Below, piece after piece: positions 8,056-14,804 of a DNA stretch of 21,300 nt. Source of the DNA: a virus; IMG/VR virus record IMGVR_UViG_3300025141_015222, positions 1 through 21,300 of that record; one strand, written 5' to 3'. The notes under the pieces were generated by a model that searched no databases, had not been told where the DNA came from, and worked only from the letters and a program-made list of their open reading frames with translations. The position numbers were made by a program, and so were the translations under genes. Position 1 is the stretch's first letter; each line of letters begins with the position of its first letter.

Positions 8056-8658
8056 CTATTTTTTAATAAAAACCCATGATGGAGCGTCTGCATCTCCCTT
8101 TTGAGGTGATGTTTCTGTTATTTTGAATTCCAGACCACTTTCCTCAGCAAATTCATGTACAGCCTGGACCGTTCCAGGATTAGTATCATTATAATCATGC
8201 CCTGAAAGGATTCCTCCAGATTTAAGCTTGGGGAACCAATCATGAATATCTTGCTTCACACTCTCATAATCATGCAACCCATCAATATATACAAAATCCA
8301 CATCAGAGGAAAGGAAGGGGAGGACTCTGTTGGAATAAGACCTTAATAGAGTCCATTTAGTAGGGGGAAACTTACTTAATATTGTAATAGATGCAATATA
8401 CCTTGCTTCCTGAGATAAATAGCCATCATTTCCCATTGCAAAAGGATTATAATCTTCTGCATTATAATCTACATCTGCGTGACTGCTAGTTTCACACCAA
8501 GGATCAATCCCTGTAATATGCATACTAGTAGTTGCCACCATATGGGCAGTAAAGGCTCCTTGCCACACCCCAATTTCCACTCCCTTTGTAAAAGTTTTAG
8601 GTAAACTAACTACAAGATCATACCTATCATTAAAATTTAAATCGTCAAAAGTTAGCAT
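8056..8658 (-). CDS. SAM-dependent methyltransferase (class I, Methyltransf_24-like)
   Basis: 200 residues, close to a minimal class I methyltransferase core. Seen: motif I GVEIGVWQG (26-34), the acidic end of strand 2 in ITGIDPW, the segment FVYIDGLHDYESV typical of Methyltransf_24 proteins, and GGILSGHDYND near the catalytic region. The IDG..H.Y and GHDY pattern is common in methyltransferases encoded inside glycan clusters, often of unknown acceptor. It lies 3 nt after the aminotransferase-like gene, with a GGAGAAAT ribosome site overlapping that gene's end. N- or O-methylation of a sugar is plausible; the acceptor is not readable. Confidence 0.85.
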   Translation of the reverse strand: MLTFDDLNFNDRYDLVVSLPKTFTKGVEIGVWQGAFTAHMVATTSMHITGIDPWCETSSHADVDYNAEDYNPFAMGNDGYLSQEARYIASITILSKFPPTKWTLLRSYSNRVLPFLSSDVDFVYIDGLHDYESVKQDIHDWFPKLKSGGILSGHDYNDTNPGTVQAVHEFAEESGLEFKITETSPQKGDADAPSWVFIKK

Positions 8659-8661
8659 AGT

Positions 8662-9273
8662 TTATTTCTCCTTAAAAATTGTAAATTCCGTTAAATCTCT
8701 ATATCCCTGATCTTCTCCAAGATCATCTACAAACTCTGGGTAGTTTTGCATTAAAGCAAGGCCGTGCGCTGCCTGCTGGGGAGTCATATACATGTTCCAT
8801 CCTAACATATCAACATTGTCATCCCGATAATTTACTTCACCTCTCCCCTCGTATCTCGCCTTCCTGAACCACTTCACAGCTTCGTAGTTATCGGTGAGAA
8901 TCATTCCTCCTTTTCCAAGGGGTAATAACTTTTTAATGTGAAAAGATAAACACATGTAGGTTCCAGGGAGATACATTTTAGAGGTAAACCTTTTAGCAGA
9001 GTCATAGATTGGATAAGGCATTAATGGGTATATGCCGCTCCATTCCTTATCTTCAAATGCAACTGTACCTCCTGAATGGATAACAGACATTGGAACAGAA
9101 AGATATGTTCTTTTGGGTAGAGTTATTTCCCCCACACTCAAATACTTGCAGCACAAAAACAATGCATTGGTACAGCTGTCCACGGAAACAGCAAAAGGTG
9201 CGCCTGTATACAGAGCTACCTCCTCCTCAAACATCTTAACTATCTCGTATGGGTTGTTCTTAATTACCTTCAT
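8662..9273 (-). CDS. half-length DegT/DnrJ/EryC1/StrS aminotransferase-like protein
   Basis: 203 residues, against about 370 for normal sugar aminotransferases of this family. The large-domain landmarks are present: SVDSCTNAL near the PLP phosphate site, YDSAKRF (90-96) where the family has an Asp contacting the cofactor ring, and SFHIKKLLPLGKGG (110-123), aligning with SFxxxKxLxxGEGG so that K115 would be the PLP lysine. GEGG has become GKGG. The reading frame stops after about 200 residues, so the C-terminal small domain is missing. It may be a compact enzyme, need a partner, or be degenerate. The following gene encodes a GNAT acetyltransferase, a pairing typical of N-acetylamino-sugar synthesis. 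Overlaps that upstream gene by 4 nt (ATGA). Confidence 0.8.
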   Translation of the reverse strand: MKVIKNNPYEIVKMFEEEVALYTGAPFAVSVDSCTNALFLCCKYLSVGEITLPKRTYLSVPMSVIHSGGTVAFEDKEWSGIYPLMPYPIYDSAKRFTSKMYLPGTYMCLSFHIKKLLPLGKGGMILTDNYEAVKWFRKARYEGRGEVNYRDDNVDMLGWNMYMTPQQAAHGLALMQNYPEFVDDLGEDQGYRDLTEFTIFKEK

Positions 9274-9671
9274 ATCAACTCGTATGGCACACCACAGGAT
9301 TCAAACAATTTGATACTCGCAAGATTATCTTTTTTTATTCTACCCTTCGCACTTGGAAATATCTTAACAATCTCACTAAGCATAAATTTCCCTACACCTT
9401 TACCCTGAAAATCTGGATGGGTACAAATTCTGATATCATCATCTATGACCCCAACGTAGCCACAATGTTTGCCGTATAATAGACATATTCTATAGCAATC
9501 CTTATATTTTTCCATGTAAATTTGTTGTTCTTTAATTGTGATATTAACATCTTCGATAAATCCCGATTTGACTCTATCATCCATTCTCAACTTACGAATA
9601 AATTCGTATCCAGTGAACGAGCGAGATATAGGATGTAATACAGGTTTACCAGACATCAACTTTAGTTCCAT
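9270..9671 (-). CDS. GNAT-family N-acetyltransferase
   Basis: 133-residue single-domain GNAT acetyltransferase. The acetyl-CoA binding motif is seen as HPDFQGKGVGKFM (about 88-100; the QxxGxG/A core), followed by NLASIKLFESCG, the usual helix that ends a GNAT domain. Because it overlaps the aminotransferase-like gene by 4 nt, the natural reading is acetylation of an amino group placed on a nucleotide sugar, as in PseH- or FdtC-type steps, though those comparisons are functional, not demonstrated homology. The start ATG at 9671 lies within the end of the upstream gene (26-nt overlap); an in-frame ATG five codons later is possible. Neither has an obvious ribosome site. Confidence 0.82.
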   Translation of the reverse strand: MELKLMSGKPVLHPISRSFTGYEFIRKLRMDDRVKSGFIEDVNITIKEQQIYMEKYKDCYRICLLYGKHCGYVGVIDDDIRICTHPDFQGKGVGKFMLSEIVKIFPSAKGRIKKDNLASIKLFESCGVPYELI

Positions 9672-10461
9672 ACTGGTTTTCCATTCCGAGAACCCAATGT
9701 TGAAGATAAGCTCTACTATATTTCCAACCGTCTAGCCCCAACCAAGGACTCAAGCTACTTCCGATATCGATATAAGTGTTTTTATCACAATCGTCATAGC
9801 ACTGGTGTACGATATAGTTACTTAAGGCTGATGCAGAACAAAGAATGACATGATCTTTTATGTTATTATCCTTAATGTAACTCTTAATTTCTTCTACAAG
9901 ATGATAATCATTTACGATACAATTACTTCCTATCCTAAAATCTTTTACTATATCAAAATCATTAAAAAGAAGCTTTGATAGATCTGCCTTCTTATTTACC
10001 ACAAAAATTATGGGCCTCTTCTTTAGCAGCGGAACAAACTCGTTGAGAAATCTAGGATAATTATTGTTAATAAAAACATTAGAAAAAGTTAGATGCTCTC
10101 TATCCCCATGTCCGTACAAATTTAACTGCCATTTGAAATCCTTTTCTCCAACATCAACCTTCCCACTAACCCCCTTGAAATAATTTTTCTTTCTGAATTG
10201 GAATGCATCAATCAAACGATCCCTATGAAACCCATGCTCTTCAGGGTCAAAATTCTTTTGCTCTTCTTCTGGATAAATCCCCTGACCCTTCTCATCTCCA
10301 GTTATATAATAATCCTTAGCTAGGACTACTTTCTTTCCCTGTAACATAAAAAGCTCCCCATCAGAGAACCGTGAGAAAGCGAAGTTTTCTCCTTTCTTAA
10401 GCTTGTTCAGAAGCTTGTTGAACTCTCCTGAAAAGTTCTTTTGCAATTCTTTCTGCGGCAT
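9646..10461 (-). CDS. probable GT-D fold (DUF1792-like) glycosyltransferase
   Basis: About 271 residues from the ATG at 10461, chosen because GGAG lies exactly 6 nt upstream; a TTG at 10473 would add four residues. The N-terminal motif SRFSDGEL resembles the FGDGE signature with the DxE metal-binding motif of GT-D (DUF1792) glycosyltransferases, which transfer glucose in bacterial adhesin glycosylation. Further on, the strand HVILCSASALSNYIVH and the C-terminal YIDIGSSLSPWLG look like the nucleotide-binding and terminal parts of such a domain. No membrane segment. It overlaps the upstream epimerase gene by 65 nt and the downstream GNAT gene by 26 nt. Family assignment rests mainly on one motif, so moderate confidence. 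Confidence 0.6.
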   Translation of the reverse strand: MPQKELQKNFSGEFNKLLNKLKKGENFAFSRFSDGELFMLQGKKVVLAKDYYITGDEKGQGIYPEEEQKNFDPEEHGFHRDRLIDAFQFRKKNYFKGVSGKVDVGEKDFKWQLNLYGHGDREHLTFSNVFINNNYPRFLNEFVPLLKKRPIIFVVNKKADLSKLLFNDFDIVKDFRIGSNCIVNDYHLVEEIKSYIKDNNIKDHVILCSASALSNYIVHQCYDDCDKNTYIDIGSSLSPWLGLDGWKYSRAYLQHWVLGMENQYGTKVDVW

Positions 10462-11428
10462 CACCATCTCCAAAAATACATTTTCCCTCAGGGGGATCTA
10501 CCAAAGCGGCCTCAAACGCTGAACCAAGATCTTTTGGCTCCTTTGCCATTATATTGGTATCACAAGGCCTCTCCGTCACCACTCTACATACGATACAATT
10601 CTTTCTAAAAAAGTTGCATTCTTCCTGCAACCCTCCGCTGTCTGTTATGACCAACTTACACTTTCTTACCCGTTCAAGCATTTCAGAATATGGCAACGGA
10701 TGGATAGGTCTCAAAGTTCTAGCTGTCCAGCCAGATGAATCAACAGAGGGATGACCTATGTAAGTAAATTTATATTTCGGATATTTGCGCTTGAGCGTCT
10801 TAATTTCCTTTAAATAATCTGGTATCTTATAGCGATTTTCTCTTCTGTGTAAAGTTATAAGAACTTCGTTACCGTCTTCAGGCTCTAGCCCTACCAAGTT
10901 ATCAATAGATGTATTTCCTGTAACTCTTATCTTATGTTCAGGAATCTTTTCATACCTAAGAAGATTATTTCGTTCTCTTAATGTGGGGCAAAAATGCAAA
11001 CTCGCCATAGAGGAAATCATTTTCCTGAAGGCCTCCTCTGGGTTAGGGTTGTCCAGGTCAAATGATCTCATTCCAGCCTCTACATGATACACTGGGATAC
11101 TCCTGCTATACGCCAGAAGACTTAATCCGTATGCTGTTGCCGTGTCTCCCTGCACTACCATTATATGCTCATTCTCCCAACCCTCTGGGATCTTGTCGCA
11201 GGATATTATAGATTTTATAATATTTTGTATCCGAGATAGGTTTTGGTTCTCTTTTACAGGAATGTGTATGTAACGATGATATTCAAAATCAAACCTAACA
11301 TCTTCTACAAGATCCTTATGCTGACCTACGCATACAAGGATATGCAAAATTCCATTATCCTTTAAATAGGAAATTAATGGCTTAAGCTTTATTAGCTCTG
11401 GCCTTGTCCCGAATCCCACCAATATCAT
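10397..11428 (-). CDS. wecB: UDP-N-acetylglucosamine 2-epimerase (non-hydrolysing, WecB-type)
   Basis: 343 residues covering the full GT-B-like fold of WecB. Hallmarks: GTRPE (7-11), QGDT (93-96, D95), VEAGMRS (116-122, E117), PEEAFRK with E131, LHRREN (183-188), DSGGLQEE (263-270) and a C-terminal GDGDAAERIA; the catalytic acids correspond to those of the E. coli enzyme. One difference is TERPCD, where the family usually has TERPE. It converts UDP-GlcNAc to UDP-ManNAc in the cytosol. The window has no UDP-ManNAc dehydrogenase, so the product may be used directly or handled by host or unseen genes. The ATG lies inside the upstream glycosyltransferase gene (47-nt overlap). Confidence 0.93.
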   Translation of the reverse strand: MILVGFGTRPELIKLKPLISYLKDNGILHILVCVGQHKDLVEDVRFDFEYHRYIHIPVKENQNLSRIQNIIKSIISCDKIPEGWENEHIMVVQGDTATAYGLSLLAYSRSIPVYHVEAGMRSFDLDNPNPEEAFRKMISSMASLHFCPTLRERNNLLRYEKIPEHKIRVTGNTSIDNLVGLEPEDGNEVLITLHRRENRYKIPDYLKEIKTLKRKYPKYKFTYIGHPSVDSSGWTARTLRPIHPLPYSEMLERVRKCKLVITDSGGLQEECNFFRKNCIVCRVVTERPCDTNIMAKEPKDLGSAFEAALVDPPEGKCIFGDGDAAERIAKELFRRVQQASEQA

Positions 11429-12179
11429 TAACTGTTTTCCAACCTTGATCTAAAAAATGTTCTATTATCTCATCTCTCTGATGATAGAATGTGGGAATAT
11501 CAATCAACGAACCATTGGACGATGCCTTTTTATCGTTACCGTATTCCCACGGCTTCAAAGAACTACTCAACTCTTTATTATAGTGTGGAGGGCAGTAAGT
11601 TCTGACTCCCCCAAACATTTTTGCCTGAGCAGAAAACTGTATATCCTCACCATTGCCGAATGTGTAGGGTTCAGCTTCCCAAAGATAATTTAAAGTTTTT
11701 CTTCTAAAAAACCATGTGTGCCCTACGAGATCGACCTCTTCAATATTTCTATTCTCAGAAGGCCACCCTTCTCTCTCATGTTGAACATAAAAGGGACTTA
11801 GCAGTTTAACTCCTGCACCTCCAAGAATACAGGTTCCTTTTTCTGTCATGGTGTCCCTACAATTTTTAAACCACATTTTTCCTGGGATAGTGTCATCATC
11901 AAAAACTGCGAGATACTCTGTATCTGCTAGAAGACCTAGAGAAAATCTACCATGGTATTTAAAATTCCTAGAAGAATCTATGACAACATCAGCCCCCACA
12001 CCTTTGATACGCTCATCCATTTCATTATTTAAATGCTTATCATATTCAGTCACCGCATCAATACGATTTCTCCATATCCATATCTCCCGTGGATCAAGGG
12101 TTTGGGACCTAATCGCGTCTATCTGCTCTTTTAAATATTCAGGCCTAGCATAACAATTTATAATAACAGTGATATCCAT
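11382..12179 (-). CDS. glycosyltransferase family 2-like (GT-A)
   Basis: 265 residues. The start is a classic GT-A strand (ITVIINCYARPEYLKEQI), followed by a DDD motif in AVFDDDTIPG (94-96) that would bind the metal and donor diphosphate. The segment NGEDIQFSAQAKMFGG matches the GT2 region with the ED catalytic-base motif. Predicted to transfer a sugar from a nucleotide donor; the substrate is unknown and no membrane helices are present, unlike many processive GT2 enzymes. The ATG at 12179 has an AGGA-containing leader; the gene overlaps its upstream neighbour by 22 nt and the epimerase gene downstream by 47 nt. Confidence 0.83.
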   Translation of the reverse strand: MDITVIINCYARPEYLKEQIDAIRSQTLDPREIWIWRNRIDAVTEYDKHLNNEMDERIKGVGADVVIDSSRNFKYHGRFSLGLLADTEYLAVFDDDTIPGKMWFKNCRDTMTEKGTCILGGAGVKLLSPFYVQHEREGWPSENRNIEEVDLVGHTWFFRRKTLNYLWEAEPYTFGNGEDIQFSAQAKMFGGVRTYCPPHYNKELSSSLKPWEYGNDKKASSNGSLIDIPTFYHQRDEIIEHFLDQGWKTVNDIGGIRDKARANKA

Positions 12180-12964
12180 GATTCTAATATCCTTTCATTG
12201 TCCCAGTAGTCCGCATGAGACTCTGCGGAGTCTAAACCATTATATTTCGTTCCCGTCATCTGACACTCAGCCTTTATATAATTAAAGGTCTCTCTCTGAG
12301 AAGAATGGTAAACTTCTCCCACAGAATCATACATCTTCTGCTTATCATCCTCATACCCCACTGCTTCAACTCCAGGCTGCGTAAGGACAGATTTAAACTT
12401 TCTCAAATATTCAATATCAGTGGGGTTTCCATACACCAGCACTTTTTTATAACCATCTTTCAATGCGCGTTCTACAGATGTGTGAACCTGCTTGTGCGGA
12501 TCTATGCTTCCAATAACTCCTGCGACTTCAGGATTCTTTCCAGTATCTTCCAGTTCAGATAGGACATTAGGTATGACTTTATATGGATAGTTTGTAGCAT
12601 GCCATCTCCTCTGTGAGTTTGAAACATAATGTATCAAGTCATACTGATCTAACTTCAAATTCTTAAGAGGGAATAAGTTAGTCTCATGGCAACTGAGAAT
12701 ATGCTTTCTTACATTCTTTTCCATCATCTCATGCTCCGCAGGAACTTGGCAAAAATGAGATATAAGGATGCACTCAGTGTCATCACTAAAAGGATCAGAA
12801 TCTAGAGTAGACGCTTGACACTTATCTAAATGCCAATTATGAGGGCCATAAAAAGTACAGTCTATACCATTAAGATTAAATAGATTGCACAAATTAACAA
12901 ACGCTGTAGCCGAACCGCCGGGATTACTCCAACTACTAATTATTTTGACTTTTAGTTTTTTCAA
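12158..12964 (-). CDS. glycosyltransferase, GT-B (GT4-like)
   Basis: 268 residues, compact GT-B glycosyltransferase. The N-terminal glycine-rich turn WSNPGGSATAFVNL fits the acceptor-domain start. In the donor domain, VIGSIDPHKQVHTSV (150-164) opens the second Rossmann unit, and E225 and E233 form the ExxxxxxxE pair typical of GT4 donor binding (in RETFNYIKAE). It is shorter than the usual 350-400 residues, so parts of the N-terminal domain are reduced. The start is a TTG at 12964 with AAAGG just upstream; no in-frame ATG fits the fold. It overlaps the previous gene by 29 nt and the next by 22 nt. Confidence 0.75.
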   Translation of the reverse strand: MKKLKVKIISSWSNPGGSATAFVNLCNLFNLNGIDCTFYGPHNWHLDKCQASTLDSDPFSDDTECILISHFCQVPAEHEMMEKNVRKHILSCHETNLFPLKNLKLDQYDLIHYVSNSQRRWHATNYPYKVIPNVLSELEDTGKNPEVAGVIGSIDPHKQVHTSVERALKDGYKKVLVYGNPTDIEYLRKFKSVLTQPGVEAVGYEDDKQKMYDSVGEVYHSSQRETFNYIKAECQMTGTKYNGLDSAESHADYWDNERILESWISLLL

Positions 12965-14159
12965 TAGCCTTTAACTCGTCTTCATAACGACGATTTTCCC
13001 TAGGGTCAAACTTTAAAGTTTTGAAGCACTCTTCATATAATGTTAACCTATTCATAACAACATTATTAATATCAAAATACTGTTCTGTAATTCTATGAAG
13101 ATTATTACCCATCTCTATTCTATGCTTTTTCTCTTTTATAACTTTAGCTAAAACCCGTACCCATTGTGTTTTAGTTGCTTTAGGAGGAAGCAAATATCCC
13201 GTCTCGCCGTTCTTTATTGTTTCATCATAGCAACCTACATCAGAAGCAATTAAAGGTATACGATATCTCCCAGCTTCTGCCACTTTAATCTCAGACTTTG
13301 AATCATTAAAATCATTCATCTGCAATGGAGCTATTGCAATGTCCATATTAGCATACATCACCCCATACACTTCGGGAGGCAATGCTTGATGAATTTGCCA
13401 ATTTTTTTGACCTTTGAACCCACGGAGCAATTCCCTCTTATATCCCTTCCACACATCCTGCTGCCAATCGTCTTTATTTCCGTCTTCTATAGGAGGCTGT
13501 CCGTAGAAATCCCACTGAATATTCTCTGCTCCTACCTTTTGATTAACTAGATGTGGGACACCAGCAAACTCTTTAACATCCACATCATGATGAATACCAC
13601 CCGCCCATCCGATCTTTATCTTTTTTGTTTTCGCTCTTTCATGATTCCAACATGGTAGTTCATAATCAATAGCATTCTTCACGACAGCCAAAACATTCCC
13701 AACAAACGGTTTAACCCTCTCAGCGAACTTTCTCTGTGTCACAGTAACTAAATGACTGTTAGCGTACATAAATTTAGTTATGTCACCCAGCCCCTTTTCC
13801 TTATAAACATCAGAAAGTCTGTGCTCCTTGTAAAGGCCAGTAAGGAGGTCATCAGTATCCATCTGTACAAACTTGCCAAACTCTATGGCTTTTCCCACCG
13901 CTCTAGCAGCATAGTTACCTCCGAAGTTGCTAATGTTGTTGACCACAATAACATCAGCCCACTTCATGTTCTCAAACTTCCAGTTAGGTTGCCACTGCCC
14001 AGAGGAAGTGTCTATTCCAAGAGGGTTATCGTCTATTCTGAGTTCTACCTCGTCTGGATATAACTCAGCCAATTTTGTGAACGGCATATTCAAACGATAA
14101 TAGGCACAACCGCCATCGTTTGCCTTAAACCCCAGTATTCTTAATTTCTTCTTTTCCAC
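12936..14159 (-). CDS. glycosyltransferase, GT-B (GT1/GT4-like), first gene of the glycan cluster
   Basis: 407 residues, full-size GT-B glycosyltransferase. N-terminal LGFKANDGGCAYYRLNMP resembles the glycine-rich entry loop; the donor domain begins at KIGWAGGIHH (182-191), and EIKVAEAGRYRIPLIAS (290-306) matches the acidic donor-ribose motif and the turn after it, followed by GETGYLLPP, the C-terminal loop common to GT4 enzymes. The start is GTG at 14159; no Shine-Dalgarno sequence precedes it, but a TATAAT hexamer ends only 5 nt upstream, so the message could be nearly leaderless. It is the first gene after the terminator and so likely heads the glycan operon. Confidence 0.85.
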   Translation of the reverse strand: MEKKKLRILGFKANDGGCAYYRLNMPFTKLAELYPDEVELRIDDNPLGIDTSSGQWQPNWKFENMKWADVIVVNNISNFGGNYAARAVGKAIEFGKFVQMDTDDLLTGLYKEHRLSDVYKEKGLGDITKFMYANSHLVTVTQRKFAERVKPFVGNVLAVVKNAIDYELPCWNHERAKTKKIKIGWAGGIHHDVDVKEFAGVPHLVNQKVGAENIQWDFYGQPPIEDGNKDDWQQDVWKGYKRELLRGFKGQKNWQIHQALPPEVYGVMYANMDIAIAPLQMNDFNDSKSEIKVAEAGRYRIPLIASDVGCYDETIKNGETGYLLPPKATKTQWVRVLAKVIKEKKHRIEMGNNLHRITEQYFDINNVVMNRLTLYEECFKTLKFDPRENRRYEDELKAIEKTKSQNN

Positions 14160-14164
14160 AATAT

Positions 14165-14195
14165 ATTATAGTAAAAAAAGAGAGCAAGCTTTCAA
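14165..14195 (-). promoter_or_regulatory. candidate promoter for the glycan cluster
   Basis: On the minus strand, TTGAAA (14195-14190) and TATAAT (14170-14165) are separated by 19 nt. The -10 is a perfect sigma70 hexamer; the spacer is long and the -35 falls in the loop of the terminator hairpin. Predicted initiation would be at or next to the GTG at 14159. AT-rich sequence alone can produce such a match, so this is tentative; a phage late-type promoter using the same TATA element is an alternative. Confidence 0.4.
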
Positions 14196-14206
14196 ACTTG
14201 CTCTCT
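14173..14206 (-). terminator. Rho-independent terminator ending the replication block
   Basis: Read on the minus strand, a perfect 10-bp stem (AGAGAGCAAG / CTTGCTCTCT), which may extend by a U-G and a U-A pair to a UGAA loop, is followed by seven T. It lies 27 nt after the stop of the lipoprotein-like gene and before the first glycosyltransferase gene, so it should separate SSB-region transcripts from the glycan cluster. The plus-strand reading has only A residues after the stem, so it is directional. Confidence 0.9.
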
Positions 14207-14232
14207 AATCACATCCACAACTGACCACCAAG

Positions 14233-14802
14233 TCAGAAATCTTTATCTATAGTCTTGGCTTCTCTCTCTTCATCTTCGTAGACCACCTTTGTGCTCTCAG
14301 AGCTATGAGCCATACCAAGGGCTCTCCCAACATTCTTAGCCCCTTCCCTCAAATCCACGCTACCATTACCAGGAAGAATGGACTTAAAGGCATTAGCATA
14401 ATGCTTGCGCTTCCTCCTGAAGAGCAGAGCTAGCACAGCTTCTAAACCAAGCAAAGGAGGAAAAAACGTCCCACCTACTCGAAGTGCAGCTTGCGCTAAA
14501 CTTCCAACGGCCCCTAAATCCCAGTCATCTCCATCCAAGGAAATAGGAACAGCATTAGATCCAGGCTTAACACTTTCTCTTGGGGCTGCAACGATGACCT
14601 CGTCCTTCCAAGCTTCCCTATACTTCTCAGGGATCTTCTCTGTTGGAACAACAATAGCCGTATCCTCTTTCCCAGGGAGAATATTATCAGCGTTGGTAAC
14701 AACCAAGTCTTGCTGCTTTAAAAAGCTTCCAACACCCTCGCAACTTGCGAAAGATACAATAGGCACTAGTAGTGCCCCCATTATCCAATATTTAAATCTC
14801 AT
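14233..14802 (-). CDS. putative lipoprotein with one internal membrane segment, unknown function
   Basis: 189 residues from the ATG at 14802, which has AGGA 5 nt upstream; an ATG at 14808 (ATGA overlap with the SSB stop) lies too close to that site. The N-terminus is a signal sequence: basic MRFKYW, a hydrophobic core, then FASC, a near-lipobox with Cys at position 21. A second hydrophobic stretch, about residues 110-128 (GGTFFPPLLGLEAVLALLF), is followed by RRKRK, suggesting a cytoplasmic C-terminal tail of about 60 residues. The intervening region is polar. I recognise no family. Envelope roles such as lysis accessory or superinfection exclusion are possible guesses. It is the last gene before the terminator, in the SSB transcript. 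Confidence 0.75.
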   Translation of the reverse strand: MRFKYWIMGALLVPIVSFASCEGVGSFLKQQDLVVTNADNILPGKEDTAIVVPTEKIPEKYREAWKDEVIVAAPRESVKPGSNAVPISLDGDDWDLGAVGSLAQAALRVGGTFFPPLLGLEAVLALLFRRKRKHYANAFKSILPGNGSVDLREGAKNVGRALGMAHSSESTKVVYEDEEREAKTIDKDF

Positions 14803-14804
14803 AA

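Noticed and set aside
1-14159. Host O-antigen or capsule operon, making the window bacterial chromosome or prophage.
   Set aside because: No polymerase, flippase or lipid-carrier transferase, and it abuts phage-type replication genes in the same direction with no integrase, att site or host gene.
14165-14172. T4-type late promoter TATAAATA before the glycan cluster.
   Set aside because: The sequence is TATAATAT, two mismatches with the T4 late element, so only a generic promoter candidate is kept.
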